A stretch of DNA of 64,000 nucleotides from JBGQOJ01 sp052119585 (lineage in GTDB: Bacteria; Pseudomonadota; Alphaproteobacteria; Rhodobacterales; Rhodobacteraceae), in NCBI RefSeq assembly GCF_052119585.1, contig NZ_JBGQOJ010000001.1:496001-560000 (forward strand), given 5' to 3'. Below are positions 48,620 through 58,367 of this stretch, in pieces. The position numbers and the translations under genes are program-made. Below the pieces are notes generated by a model. The model was not told the DNA's origin, ran no database searches, and saw only the letters and a program-made list of their open reading frames with translations. Each line of letters opens with the position of its first letter. The first letter of the stretch is position 1.

Positions 48620-50644
48620 TTACAGCCCCGCAGCCAGCCGCGTTCCCTGATCAATCGCGCGTTTTGCATCCAGTTCGGCCGCGACATCGGCACCGCCGAT
48701 CACATGGCAATTGCGCCCCTGCGCGATCAGGTCATCGGCCAGCGCCCGCATAGGCAACTGCCCCGCACACAGCACGATTGTATCCGCCTCTATCACGGTC
48801 GGGTTTTCCCGCGTGGGGCCGAATGACACATGCAGCCCCTGCGCGTCGATACGCTCGTAGTTGACGCCGGTCAGCATCTTCACGTCTTTCATCTGAAGCG
48901 ATGCGCGATGGATCCAACCGGTCGTCTTACCCAGCCGTTTGCCTATCTTCTCGGCTTTGCGCTGCAACAGCGTCACCTGACGAACGGGCGCATCGGGATG
49001 TGGCCCTTCGGGGGAAAGGCCACCGCGATTGACCTCCGGATCAGTAACGCCCCATTCTTCCATCCAGGCAGTCAGGTCTTCTGTCGGGCTGTCACCCGTC
49101 ACCAGAAACTCTGCCACATCGAACCCGATACCACCGGCACCGACAACAGCCACCCGTCGGCCCACGGGGGCCTTGCCCCGCAGCACATCAATATAGCTAA
49201 GGACGTTCGGCCCGTCCTGCCCCTCGATGCCCGGATCGCGCGGCATGACACCCGTTGCAATGACCACTTCGTCGAACCCGTCAAGATCGTCGGCCATCAC
49301 CGTATGGCCAAGTCTCACGGTCACGCCGGACCTTGCGATCATCGTGCGATACCAGTCCACCAGACCAAAGAACTCTTCCTTGCCCGGCACCTGCTTGGCC
49401 ATATTCAACTGGCCGCCCAGTTCATCCGCCTTGTCGAACAGGGTGACGTGATGCCCCCGTTCCACCGCAGCCAGCGCCGTGGACAGGCCCGCCGGACCCG
49501 CGCCGACGATGGCAACGGTTTTTACAACGGCAGCGGGCAGGATCACCAGTTCCGTTTCATGGCACGCGCGCGGGTTCACAAGGCAGGATGAAATCTTGCC
49601 GCTGAATGTGTGGTCCAGACAGGCCTGATTGCAGCCGATACAGGGGGCAATTTCCGCCGCTCTGCCCGTGGCCGCCTTGGTCACAAAATCCGGGTCCGCC
49701 AGAAACGGTCGCGCCATTGACACCATATCGGCGCAGCCCTCTGCCAGAACCGCCTCGCCCACGTCGGGGGTATTGATCCGGTTAGAGGTGATGACCGGGA
49801 TGGACACCTCGCCCATCAGCTTTTTCGTCACCCAGGTAAAGGCCCGTCGCGGCACCGAAGTGGCAATCGTCGGAATACGCGCCTCGTGCCAGCCGATGCC
49901 GGTGTTGATGATCGTGGCACCGGCCTTTTCAACCTCTTTCGCCAGCAGAACAACCTCGTCCCAGGTCGAGCCACCCGGAACAAGATCAATCATCGACAGA
50001 CGGTAGATCAGGATAAAATCGGCGCCGACAGCCGCCCGCACCCGGCGCACCACCTCCAGTGGTAGGCGCATCCGGTTTTGATAGGAGCCGCCCCAACGAT
50101 CTGTGCGCTTGTTCGTGTGGGTCACAAGGAACTGGTTCAGAAAATATCCCTCGGACCCCATCACCTCGACACCGTCGTATCCGGCGGCCCTGGCCCGTTG
50201 CGCGGCGGTCGCGATATCCGCGATCTGCTTTTCGATGCCATCCTCGTCCAGCGCTGTGGGCGGAAACGGTGAAATCGGCGACTTCACCGCAGAGGCCGAC
50301 ACACATTGAGGCCCGTAGGCATAGCGCCCCGCGTGCAGGATCTGCATCGCGATCTTGCCACCCGCGGCATGAACGCGGTCGGTCACAATGCGGTGGTTTG
50401 CAATGTCCTGATCGGTGAACAACCCCGCCGCCCCCGGAAAAACGCCGCCCTCGCGATTTGGCGCCATGCCCCCCGTCACCATCAGCGCAACGCCCCCGCG
50501 GGCACGGGCCGCATAGAATTCGGCAACCCTGTTCCAGTCTTTGGTTTCTTCAAGCCCGGTGTGCATCGACCCCATCAAGACCCGGTTTTTCAACGTGGTG
50601 AACCCAAGATCGAGCGGGGCAAGAAGATGTGGATAGGCTGTCAT
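48620..50644 (-). CDS. fadH: NADPH-dependent 2,4-dienoyl-CoA reductase
   Basis: A 674-residue iron-sulfur flavoenzyme that reduces 2,4-dienoyl-CoA during beta-oxidation of polyunsaturated fatty acids. The Old-Yellow-Enzyme TIM barrel (about 1-330) has ILHAGRYAYGPQCV and GYDGVEVMGSEGYFLNQFL. The 4Fe-4S cysteines are C-x2-C-x3-C-x11-C in CIGCNQAC and SSCLVNP. FAD (VAIVGAGPAGLSTALA) and NADPH (VAVVGAGGIGFDVAEF) domains follow. Length and order match E. coli FadH, although trimethylamine dehydrogenase-like relatives share them. Confidence 0.92.
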   Translation of the reverse strand: MTAYPHLLAPLDLGFTTLKNRVLMGSMHTGLEETKDWNRVAEFYAARARGGVALMVTGGMAPNREGGVFPGAAGLFTDQDIANHRIVTDRVHAAGGKIAMQILHAGRYAYGPQCVSASAVKSPISPFPPTALDEDGIEKQIADIATAAQRARAAGYDGVEVMGSEGYFLNQFLVTHTNKRTDRWGGSYQNRMRLPLEVVRRVRAAVGADFILIYRLSMIDLVPGGSTWDEVVLLAKEVEKAGATIINTGIGWHEARIPTIATSVPRRAFTWVTKKLMGEVSIPVITSNRINTPDVGEAVLAEGCADMVSMARPFLADPDFVTKAATGRAAEIAPCIGCNQACLDHTFSGKISSCLVNPRACHETELVILPAAVVKTVAIVGAGPAGLSTALAAVERGHHVTLFDKADELGGQLNMAKQVPGKEEFFGLVDWYRTMIARSGVTVRLGHTVMADDLDGFDEVVIATGVMPRDPGIEGQDGPNVLSYIDVLRGKAPVGRRVAVVGAGGIGFDVAEFLVTGDSPTEDLTAWMEEWGVTDPEVNRGGLSPEGPHPDAPVRQVTLLQRKAEKIGKRLGKTTGWIHRASLQMKDVKMLTGVNYERIDAQGLHVSFGPTRENPTVIEADTIVLCAGQLPMRALADDLIAQGRNCHVIGGADVAAELDAKRAIDQGTRLAAGL

Positions 50645-50718
50645 GAAAAGTCCTCCGTTGCGGTGAAGATGCGTAAACGGGGCACTCTTGTCACGTGCAA
50701 CGCGGCGTCACTGCGGAC

Positions 50719-51102
50719 TTAGCCAAGTGTCTCAAGACAATGACGGCGAAAGGCCCGTTTCAACATATCAAGCTCGGCACGCAGCAGATCCACCTCGGAC
50801 CGGATATCGTCCTCCAGCGGTTTTCCCGTCAGGATCGCAAAGGTGTCCAGAGTGTCACCGGTGCTTCGGTCAGAAATCACGATGGTCTGGATGCCATCGG
50901 TCAGCAGATCTGCAGGGATTGGAATCTGCACCATCCATTCATGCGCCCGTTCCCCCGAGGGCGTGACGGTGATGTTCTCCAGTTCCTGCTCCAGATGGAC
51001 GACGGACAGGTCGGGCTGATAGGCGTCGCCGCGACGGGCAGTCAGCACCCCCTCCCAGACACCGGCCTGGATACGCGTCTTGGTCAGCACAAGATCAACC
51101 AT
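50719..51102 (-). CDS. Conserved-looking hypothetical protein (127 aa)
   Basis: A 127-residue acidic protein beginning MVDLVLTKTRIQAGVWEGVL and ending in a helix (VDLLRAELDMLKRAFRRH). It is mostly beta-rich in the middle, with no signal or membrane segment. GAAGGGGG precedes the ATG at 51102 by 7 bp, which decides this start. It lies 11 bp after the DUF6478-like gene on the same strand, so the two are probably one operon. Residues such as PIPADLLTDGIQTIVI suggest a beta-sandwich. Function unknown. Confidence 0.7.
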   Translation of the reverse strand: MVDLVLTKTRIQAGVWEGVLTARRGDAYQPDLSVVHLEQELENITVTPSGERAHEWMVQIPIPADLLTDGIQTIVISDRSTGDTLDTFAILTGKPLEDDIRSEVDLLRAELDMLKRAFRRHCLETLG

Positions 51103-51113
51103 GATTGCCCCCT

Positions 51114-51887
51114 TCAAAGTTCGGCCCGCGGGCGACGGCTTAGCGTCACATCGCGCAGGGTTATCTGGTTCATTTCCGGACCTTCAAAGATCAGATCTAT
51201 CCACATCCGTTCCACCCGCTTTTCGTTCAGCTTGGTATAGGCAAGGTCGAACTCGACCATCACGTTCTGTTCGTGCAGCGGCAGTTCACGCACAATTTGA
51301 TCGGTGTTGGGGCCGTGTTTGATGTTCAGCCGTGCAAAGATCTCGATCGGCTTTTCCAGCTCGCAGACCGTTTCCATGCGGATCAGATGATTGCGCTTCA
51401 GCCCCTCGACAGCCGATTCCGGCAGGTCAATCACCAGCGACAAAAAGCTGCCGTCGAACCGGAACACATCCATCCGCAACCCAAAGGGTGCCAGATCCTG
51501 TTCGCGGGTATTGCGCACCTGACGGCATGTCAGTTCAGAGATCGCGCAATCGTGGAACACGGTTGCCTCTTCGCCCAGCGGCGACTTGCTTTCTATTCCC
51601 GAAATACCGGTCGTGGTCAGGGGGCCGCGCCAGATTTCAGGCCGATAGGCCCAGTCCGCATTCAACGGTCTTTGGATGGCATTCGAGCCGATCAAGGGCA
51701 GCTGGAGACGGGCATCGGCAATATGGATGACCAGGGCAAGATGACGCTGAATCTGCTTTGCGCGCGATCTCATAACGCGCAAACGGTCCAGCCCGACCTC
51801 TGGCGCAAGGTTTGTGGCCTTGCTCCACCGACGCAGGACGCGCTTGTGAAAGAGACGGTCGAAAATCTTGTTCAGCTTCATAGACAT
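51114..51887 (-). CDS. DUF6478-like protein of unknown function
   Basis: A 257-residue soluble protein. A basic N-terminus (KLNKIFDRLFHKRVLRRW) leads into a region resembling proteins labelled DUF6478 in Rhodobacteraceae: IQRPLNADWAYRPEIW, GIESKSPLGEEATVFHDC, FRFDGSFLSLVIDLPESA and RLNIKHGPNTDQ. The assignment rests on memory of that family, not a search. The beta-rich core might bind carbohydrate or another ligand. The small downstream gene appears to be its partner. No transport signal is seen. Confidence 0.65.
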   Translation of the reverse strand: MSMKLNKIFDRLFHKRVLRRWSKATNLAPEVGLDRLRVMRSRAKQIQRHLALVIHIADARLQLPLIGSNAIQRPLNADWAYRPEIWRGPLTTTGISGIESKSPLGEEATVFHDCAISELTCRQVRNTREQDLAPFGLRMDVFRFDGSFLSLVIDLPESAVEGLKRNHLIRMETVCELEKPIEIFARLNIKHGPNTDQIVRELPLHEQNVMVEFDLAYTKLNEKRVERMWIDLIFEGPEMNQITLRDVTLSRRPRAEL

Positions 51888-51952
51888 AAATCACTCATAA
51901 ACCACGGGCCGGACAACGCACCAATAAAAGCATGCAAAACGCCGCGAAATCA

Positions 51953-52615
51953 TTAATGCGACAGTCCCGGCGCGACATTGCGGGTCACACCCCCGTCGAC
52001 CTTTGCGTTAAGCGCCCTGATCCGTGCAACGAACCTGTCCAGTATCTGACGCGCCGTGTCCGATGAAATCGGGCGATCCTTCAGGCCCATGACGGACGCG
52101 GACACAATGCGTCCCTTCACATTGAATATGGCCCGCCAGTATTCCTCGTCCGCACGCTGTGCTATGGCCGCGCTGGTATCGCGCGCATGCACGTAAAACA
52201 CATCGCCCTGCCCCGCCGCGTCCAGCACCTTGACCGTCGCCGGATCGCCGGTACGGCTAAGGGCTGCGCGGCCTTGTTCGGACTGAAAGAACGTGCCGAG
52301 CGTCGCAAAGGAGTCGGCAACCGAAACCCCGCCACCGGCGCCAGACACAGACGCCATCAACAAGGCCGGTGCGGCAGGACGTTGCAACGTTGCCGAACCC
52401 GCGATCGCCGCACAACTGCCCAAAAGCACAAACGAGCCTGTGCTGCTGTCCGTGGTCGAACGCCTGTCAACGCAGAACCCGGCAGGGCCACCTATGGTGA
52501 CGCCAGCCGACGACACGGTCACCTGGGTGGTCGTTTGGGTGCCAGTGCCCACGTCGCATGCCGCAAGCATCCCGAGCACGGCGCCGAAAGCCACCATGCG
52601 CAGGACGCCCCGCAT
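51953..52615 (-). CDS. Putative lipoprotein of unknown function
   Basis: A 220-residue protein with a lipoprotein signal (MRGVLRMVAFGAVLGMLAAC), lipidated on that cysteine. The mature part has a Thr/Ser/Val-rich start (TGTQTTTQVTVSSAG), a cysteine pair (GFCVDRR and LLGSCAA) and a C-terminal helix (ARQILDRFVARIRALN). The ATG lies one base after the ilvD stop, and an alternative ATG (52636) overlaps ilvD. It is therefore the second gene of an ilvD operon. No family is recognised. Confidence 0.7.
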   Translation of the reverse strand: MRGVLRMVAFGAVLGMLAACDVGTGTQTTTQVTVSSAGVTIGGPAGFCVDRRSTTDSSTGSFVLLGSCAAIAGSATLQRPAAPALLMASVSGAGGGVSVADSFATLGTFFQSEQGRAALSRTGDPATVKVLDAAGQGDVFYVHARDTSAAIAQRADEEYWRAIFNVKGRIVSASVMGLKDRPISSDTARQILDRFVARIRALNAKVDGGVTRNVAPGLSH

Positions 52616-52616
52616 A

Positions 52617-54347
52617 TCAGAGATCCATGTAGACATGACGCTCGACTTTGGCGCCGGGATGGGTCACGGCCCCCAAACGGGTCGGGCCGACCAACTGCGC
52701 ATATTTCCACAGCGCACCAGAGGCATAGAGCGTCTCGCGCGGGCCTTTCCAATCCGCCTTGCGGGCGGTCAGTTCTTCGTCGGTCAGCGCGACCGACAGT
52801 TCGCCGGTCAGCGCGTTCAACGTGATCATATCGCCGTCTTTCAGCAGGGCGATCGGGCCACCATGCGCCGCCTCGGGCCCAACGTGGCCAACGCAGAACC
52901 CGCGAGTGGCACCAGAGAAACGGCCATCGGTGATCAGCGCCACCTTCTTGCCCATGCCCTGACCGGACAAAGCAGCCGTGGTTGCCAGCATCTCGCGCAT
53001 GCCGGGGCCGCCTGCGGGGCCTTCGTTGCGGATCACCAGAACCTCGCCCTCTTTGTAGTTCCGCTTTTGCACCGCATCGAACGCATCTTCTTCGCATTCG
53101 AACACACGGGCCGGGCCAGTGAACACTTGCTGTTCCTCGGACATGCCCGCGACCTTTACGATCGCGCCGTCGGGGGCCAGATTGCCCATCAGGCCGACAA
53201 CGCCGCCGGTCTTACTGATCGGGTTGGTGACCGCATGGATCACCTTGCCGTCCGCTTCGCGGGTGATCAGGTCAAGCTCTTCGCCCATGCTGCGACCGGT
53301 CGCGGTTATGCAGTCCTCGTGCATCAGGCCGGCCTTGCGCAGTTCTTTCAGCACCACAGGCACACCGCCCGCCTCGTATAGATCCTTGGCAACATAGGCA
53401 CCGCCCGGCTTCAGATCGACGAAATACGGGGTGTCGCGGAAAATCTCGCAGACGTCCTGCAGGTTGAAGTCGATCCCGGCCTCATGCGCGATGGCGGGCA
53501 GGTGCAGACCGGCATTGGTCGAACCACCGGTGCAGGCCACAACACGCGCGGCGTTTTGCAGGGATTTCAGGGTAACAATGTCCCGGGCGCGGATGTTCCG
53601 CTCCAGCAGGTGCATGACCGCATCACCAGAGGCGACAGCGTAGTGGTCGCGCGATTCGTAAGGCGCAGGCGCCCCCGAGGAATTGGGCAGCGCAAGACCG
53701 ATCGCTTCGGAGACGCAGGCCATGGTGTTCGCCGTGAACTGACCGCCGCACGCCCCGGCAGAGGGGCAGGCCACGCGTTCCAGAATCGCCAGTTGCTCGT
53801 CCGACATATTACCGGCCTGATGCTCTCCCACGGCCTCGAACACGTCCTGAACCGTGACATCCTTGCCGTTCAACCGACCGGGCAGGATCGAGCCACCGTA
53901 AATAAACACCGACGGCACGTTCAACCGCACCATCGCCATCATCATGCCGGGCAGCGACTTGTCACAGCCGGCAAGGCCCACAATCGCGTCATAGCAGTGG
54001 CCGCGCATCGTCAGCTCGACGCTATCGGCAATCGCCTCGCGGCTGGCGAGGGAAGAGCGCATGCCCTCGTGACCCATCGCGATGCCGTCGGTTACGGTGA
54101 TTGTGGTGAATTCGCGCGGTGTGCCGCCGCCGCCCTTGACGCCAAGTTTGACCGCCTGCGCCTGACGGTTCAGCGAAATGTTGCAGGGCGCGGCCTCGTT
54201 CCAGCAGGTCGCCACACCGACGAATGGCTGGTGGATTTCCAGATCATCCAGCCCCATCGCGTAATAATAGGAACGGTGCGGCGCGCGCGACGGTCCTTCT
54301 GTAACGTGGCGGCTGGGCATTTTGGACTTATCGAAGGTTCTGGACAT
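52617..54347 (-). CDS. ilvD: Dihydroxy-acid dehydratase
   Basis: Dehydrates 2,3-dihydroxy acids to 2-keto acids in valine, isoleucine and pantothenate synthesis using an Fe-S cluster. The 576-residue protein shows the cluster cysteines and family blocks VATCWNEAAPCN, GLAGCDKSLPGMMMA and PSAGACGGQFTANTM. Later come GGSTNAGLHLPAIA, CITATGRSMGEEL and TDGRFSGATRGFCVGHVGPEA. GGGAGA lies before the ATG at 54347. The open frame upstream has no family residues. Confidence 0.96.
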   Translation of the reverse strand: MSRTFDKSKMPSRHVTEGPSRAPHRSYYYAMGLDDLEIHQPFVGVATCWNEAAPCNISLNRQAQAVKLGVKGGGGTPREFTTITVTDGIAMGHEGMRSSLASREAIADSVELTMRGHCYDAIVGLAGCDKSLPGMMMAMVRLNVPSVFIYGGSILPGRLNGKDVTVQDVFEAVGEHQAGNMSDEQLAILERVACPSAGACGGQFTANTMACVSEAIGLALPNSSGAPAPYESRDHYAVASGDAVMHLLERNIRARDIVTLKSLQNAARVVACTGGSTNAGLHLPAIAHEAGIDFNLQDVCEIFRDTPYFVDLKPGGAYVAKDLYEAGGVPVVLKELRKAGLMHEDCITATGRSMGEELDLITREADGKVIHAVTNPISKTGGVVGLMGNLAPDGAIVKVAGMSEEQQVFTGPARVFECEEDAFDAVQKRNYKEGEVLVIRNEGPAGGPGMREMLATTAALSGQGMGKKVALITDGRFSGATRGFCVGHVGPEAAHGGPIALLKDGDMITLNALTGELSVALTDEELTARKADWKGPRETLYASGALWKYAQLVGPTRLGAVTHPGAKVERHVYMDL

Positions 54348-54467
54348 GAGGCTCTCCCGTTTCGCAATTGCGTTTTGAATAGGCCAGTGCGGCCCCATGC
54401 ACAAGCCAGATTGCCCCCATGCGCCTTGCAGGTTAGCGTCGCGCCAAACAAAAGACCGAGGCAAGCG

Positions 54468-55352
54468 ATGACCACCCCATACTTCAAGCGGTTCATAGAG
54501 CCTGCTCAGGCCTTTCCGCAGGTCTGGCGGCTTTTGCTTGGTGTCGTGGTCATGGCGGCTGTCTATATTCTGGCGCTGGGGGTTTTGATCGGCGCGGTCT
54601 GGCTGGTGGTCGGGACCGGGGATCTGGCCTATTGGCTGCGGCAGATGAACGAGACGAATTCCCCGACCGGAACGCTGTTGGTTCTGGCGTCGTTCATCGG
54701 GATGGCGGCAGCCCCGATCGTGGCCGCGCGGATCATGCAAAAGCGCGGTGCGGCCACCTTGTTCGGGAACGGCCCGCGTGTTGTGCGCGACTTTGTGGCG
54801 ACGGCCCTGATTGTCGCCCTTTTGCTGCTGGTGTCGCTGGCCCTTTGGTCGATCCGGTATGATGCCATTCCGAACCTTGCCCCCACGACATGGTTGATGC
54901 TCCTGCCGCTCACGCTGCTGGGTCTTTTGATCCAGACGGGCGCAGAAGAACTGGTCTTTCGCGGATACCTGCAACAGCAACTCGGCGCGCGTTTCTCGTC
55001 GCCTTTGGTCTGGATGGTTCTGCCCAGCGTCCTGTTCGGCCTTGTCCACTACGACCCGTCAAGCACGGGCGGCAACGTGTGGATCGTCGTTGCATCCGCG
55101 ACACTGTTCGGACTGGTCGCCGCCGACCTGACCGCACGCACGGGCAGTCTGGGCGCGGCCTGGGGCTTTCATTTTGCGAACAACGTTCTTGCGGTCCTTT
55201 TTGTGGCGCTTGACGACAGCATCACGGGATTGTCGTTATATTTGACCCCCTATTCCGCAGACGACACCGGATCTTTGCCCTATCTTGTCCTTGTCGACAT
55301 GGTATTTCTGCTTTTGGCATGGGGGTTATGCCGCCGTGTCTTGCGCCGCTGA
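54468..55352 (+). CDS. CPBP-family intramembrane metalloprotease
   Basis: A 294-residue membrane protein with about eight helices and the CPBP (Rce1-like) active-site motifs. GAEELVFRGYLQQQL is motif 1 with the paired glutamates and arginine, FGLVHYDPS motif 2 with the histidine, and GFHFANN motif 4. Bacterial members are linked to bacteriocin self-immunity or prenyl-protein cleavage, but most are uncharacterised. It is divergent from ilvD and 65 bp before accD. The start at 54468 has GAGGCAA upstream. Confidence 0.9.
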   Translation: MTTPYFKRFIEPAQAFPQVWRLLLGVVVMAAVYILALGVLIGAVWLVVGTGDLAYWLRQMNETNSPTGTLLVLASFIGMAAAPIVAARIMQKRGAATLFGNGPRVVRDFVATALIVALLLLVSLALWSIRYDAIPNLAPTTWLMLLPLTLLGLLIQTGAEELVFRGYLQQQLGARFSSPLVWMVLPSVLFGLVHYDPSSTGGNVWIVVASATLFGLVAADLTARTGSLGAAWGFHFANNVLAVLFVALDDSITGLSLYLTPYSADDTGSLPYLVLVDMVFLLLAWGLCRRVLRR

Positions 55353-55417
55353 TTGCAATTCTTTCGACATCGGCTTATCTGGAAGACTGACATCAGCCCA
55401 AGGGAACGCGGACCGCG

Positions 55418-56368
55418 ATGAACTGGATTACCAACTACGTCCGACCGACGATCAACTCGCTTTTTTCGCGCCGCGAAGTGCCGGAAAATCTGTGGACCAA
55501 ATGCACTGAATGCGGAACCATGCTGTTCCACAGAGAATTGTCGGACAACCTTTTTGTATGCACAAGCTGCGATCATCACATGGGGATCACCCCGCGTGAC
55601 CGGTTTGCAAGCCTTTTCGATGGCGGTATCTTTTCAGAGATAAAAGTGCCGGCGCCCACTGCCGACCCGCTGCATTTCCGCGACCAGAAGAAATATGTGG
55701 ACCGGCTGAAGGCCGCCCAGAAAGCCACCGGAGAACACGAGGCCATGCTGGCCGCCGAGGGCGAGATGGGCCGCACGCCGATCGTTGCCGTCGCGCAGGA
55801 TTTTACCTTCATGGGCGGCTCCATGAGCATGTATGTCGGCAACGCCATCATCGCCGCCGCTGAAACGGCTGTGAAGAAAAAGCGCCCGCTGGTGCTGTTC
55901 TCGGCTGCGGGCGGAGCGCGTATGCAAGAGGGTATTCTGGGCCTGATGCAAATGCCGCGCACGACAATTGCGGTCGAAATGCTCAAAGAGGCCGGCCTGC
56001 CCTACATCGTCGTGCTGACCCACCCGACAACCGGCGGCGTGACCGCCAGCTATGCGATGCTGGGCGACGTCCAGATCGCGGAGCCCAACGCGCTGATCGG
56101 TTTCGCGGGTGCGCGCGTGATCGAACAGACCATTCGCGAAAAGCTGCCCGAGGGGTTCCAGCGGGCCGAATACCTGCTGGATCACGGCATGCTTGACCGC
56201 GTGACCCACCGCAAGTTCATGCGCGAAGAACTGATCACCATCATCCGGATGCTGATGGGTCTACCGCAGGTAATTACCGCCGATCTTCCAAAACCGGCAG
56301 AGACACCGGCGATCGAGGCCTTGGTCGCGCCAAAGCCTGACGCGCCCAAGGCCCCCGACGCAAAGTGA
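55418..56368 (+). CDS. accD: Acetyl-CoA carboxylase carboxyltransferase subunit beta
   Basis: A 316-residue beta subunit of the carboxyltransferase that makes malonyl-CoA for fatty-acid synthesis. An N-terminal zinc ribbon has CTECGTM and CTSCDHHMG (Cys-x2-Cys, about 18 apart). The crotonase-fold core shows FMGGSMSMYVGNAI, FSAAGGARMQEGIL and HPTTGGVTASYAMLGD. The C-terminus is a Pro/Ala-rich tail. folC overlaps its stop, the usual accD-folC arrangement. Confidence 0.96.
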   Translation: MNWITNYVRPTINSLFSRREVPENLWTKCTECGTMLFHRELSDNLFVCTSCDHHMGITPRDRFASLFDGGIFSEIKVPAPTADPLHFRDQKKYVDRLKAAQKATGEHEAMLAAEGEMGRTPIVAVAQDFTFMGGSMSMYVGNAIIAAAETAVKKKRPLVLFSAAGGARMQEGILGLMQMPRTTIAVEMLKEAGLPYIVVLTHPTTGGVTASYAMLGDVQIAEPNALIGFAGARVIEQTIREKLPEGFQRAEYLLDHGMLDRVTHRKFMREELITIIRMLMGLPQVITADLPKPAETPAIEALVAPKPDAPKAPDAK

Positions 56369-57639
56369 GCGGCACATCGTCGGACATCATCCTTGAGCGG
56401 ATGATGTCGCTTCACCCGAAAATTATCGACCTGACCCTGGACAGGGTCTGGCGTCTTCTGGCGGCGCTTGGCCATCCCGAACGCACCCTGCCGCCGGTGA
56501 TCCATATTGCGGGCACCAATGGCAAAGGATCGACGCAGGCCATGCTGCGCGCCGGTCTGGAATCTGCGGGCAAGACAACCCACGCCTATACCTCGCCGCA
56601 TCTGGCGCGTTTCCACGAGCGGATCCGGCTGGCGGGAGAGTTGATTACCGACGCCTATCTGACCGAGGTTCTTGACGAATGCGAGCGCGCCAACGGGGGC
56701 ATCGGCATCACCTATTTCGAAATCACGACCGTTGCCGCCCTTCTGGCCTTTGCCCGCACCCCCGCCGATTACACCCTGCTCGAGGTCGGTCTTGGCGGGC
56801 GGCTTGACGCGACCAACGTTGTGGAAAAACCGGCGCTGACGATCATCACGCCCGTTTCGCTGGATCACCAAAGCTATCTTGGCGACACCCTTGCCCAGAT
56901 CGCCGGCGAAAAGGCCGGAATCATAAAGCGTGGCGTGCCCTGCGTCGTCGGCCCGCAATCGGACGAAGGGCTGGAGGTGATCGAGGCCCGTGCCAACCGC
57001 CTTGGCGCGCCCTTGATGGTTTACAGCCAGCATTGGCACGTCTGGGAAGAACGCGGGCGTCTGGTCTATCAGGACGAAACCGGCCTGCTGGACCTGCCGC
57101 TGCCAAATCTGATCGGCGCACATCAGGTGCAGAACGCGGGCGGCGTAATTGCCGCGCTGCGCACGCTTGGCTTTGACAATGACACCTGCGAGGCCGCGAT
57201 CACCCGCGCGCAATGGCCCGCCCGTATGCAACGGCTAAAGCACGGCCCGCTGGTCGATGCCGCTGGACCCGCCGAACTTTGGCTGGACGGTGGGCACAAC
57301 CCTGCGGCGGGCGATGCCATTGCCGAAACCCTGACCCGCCTGCCAAACCTCCCGACCTATATGATCTGCGGCATGCTGAACACCAAGGACATCGGCGGAT
57401 ACCTTGCGCCACTGGCGGCCCACACGGCGCATCTTTACGGGGTTTCCATCCCGAAAGAGGTCAACACCTTGTCCGCCGAAGATACGGTCGCGGCCGCCCT
57501 GAAGGCAGGGATGGCCGCCACCCCCGCCGACACCGTGCTGTCCGCAATCCACAGCATCACAAAAGCCGACCCCGCAGCCCGCATCCTGATTTGCGGATCG
57601 CTGTATCTTGCAGGCCGTGTCTTGCAGCAAAATGGTTAA
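56365..57639 (+). CDS. folC: Bifunctional dihydrofolate/folylpolyglutamate synthase
   Basis: A 424-residue Mur-ligase-family enzyme that adds glutamate to dihydropteroate and folates. The P-loop is HIAGTNGKGSTQAML (residues about 48-62). The family blocks TSPHLARFHERIRL, LLEVGLGGRLDATN, ISLDHQSYLGDTL-like SLDHQSYLGDTL, and ELWLDGGHNPAA are all present. It starts at a GTG overlapping the accD stop. Its last four bases overlap the convergent SDR gene. Confidence 0.95.
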   Translation: MSGTSSDIILERMMSLHPKIIDLTLDRVWRLLAALGHPERTLPPVIHIAGTNGKGSTQAMLRAGLESAGKTTHAYTSPHLARFHERIRLAGELITDAYLTEVLDECERANGGIGITYFEITTVAALLAFARTPADYTLLEVGLGGRLDATNVVEKPALTIITPVSLDHQSYLGDTLAQIAGEKAGIIKRGVPCVVGPQSDEGLEVIEARANRLGAPLMVYSQHWHVWEERGRLVYQDETGLLDLPLPNLIGAHQVQNAGGVIAALRTLGFDNDTCEAAITRAQWPARMQRLKHGPLVDAAGPAELWLDGGHNPAAGDAIAETLTRLPNLPTYMICGMLNTKDIGGYLAPLAAHTAHLYGVSIPKEVNTLSAEDTVAAALKAGMAATPADTVLSAIHSITKADPAARILICGSLYLAGRVLQQNG

Positions 57640-58367
57640 CCGAAGATCCGGTAATAGGCCCAATCGGGCAAGAACTGGCTGAGGCGGAAAAGCCACGAGA
57701 ATGCGGTCGGAAAACTGCGCTTGAACTGGTCGGTGTTCATGTGTTCGAACACCTCTTTCGCGGCCTGTTCAGGGTCCATGATGAACGGCATGTCAAACGC
57801 GTTCAGGTCGGTCAGGCGTGTTTTGATGAATCCGGGGTTCACCAGTTGCACATCAATATCGGTGTGCCGCAGGTCGGCATACATGGATTCCGCCAAGGCC
57901 ATCACCGCAGCCTTGCTGGGACCATAGCCGATCGCGCCGGGCAACCCGCGAAAGCCTGACAGGCTTCCGGTCAGCACGATATGGCCGGTGCCTTGTGCCA
58001 GAAACCCCGGCATAACGGCCCCCATTACCCGAACGGCCCCGGTGAAATTGATGTCGCACATCAGTTCTGCTTTATCAGCGTCCCATTCATCTGCCTTCAT
58101 CGGCCAATAGACACCGGCGAGAAACACCACTCCGTCGATCCTGCCAACCGCCTTGGCTGCCTTTCGCACCGACGCCGCATCGCTGACATCAACGGGCACG
58201 AATGATGCGCGGCCGGGCAGGTCTGCCACCAGTTCCGTCAGGCGATCCGCATTGCGGGCGCTGACGATCACTTCGATACCCGCGCGGCTCATCACCTCGG
58301 CAAGGGAACGACCAAGCCCCTCGCTTGCCCCGACCAACCAGTATCGCTTGCCGTTCCAGTCTCTCAT
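57636..58367 (-). CDS. Short-chain dehydrogenase/reductase (last gene of the RpoE-linked operon)
   Basis: A 243-residue SDR with the cofactor loop LVGASEGLGRSLAE and the active-site residues in LTGSLSGFRGLPGAIGYGPSKAAV (Ser...Tyr-x3-Lys, split in text). NPGFIKTRL follows. It is the fifth gene in a run beginning with the COG2907 flavoprotein, with a 4-bp overlap with the DUF3833 gene. In Rhodobacter sphaeroides a similar SDR is, as I recall, the last gene of the RpoE-dependent operon RSP_1091-1087. The substrate is unknown. Confidence 0.88.
   Translation of the reverse strand: MRDWNGKRYWLVGASEGLGRSLAEVMSRAGIEVIVSARNADRLTELVADLPGRASFVPVDVSDAASVRKAAKAVGRIDGVVFLAGVYWPMKADEWDADKAELMCDINFTGAVRVMGAVMPGFLAQGTGHIVLTGSLSGFRGLPGAIGYGPSKAAVMALAESMYADLRHTDIDVQLVNPGFIKTRLTDLNAFDMPFIMDPEQAAKEVFEHMNTDQFKRSFPTAFSWLFRLSQFLPDWAYYRIFG

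Noticed and set aside
53484..54467. An N-terminal extension of the CPBP protease gene over ilvD
   Set aside because: The frame is open far upstream, but residues before 54468 are antisense to ilvD and unlike any membrane protease; the internal ATG has a ribosome-site-like GAGGCAA.
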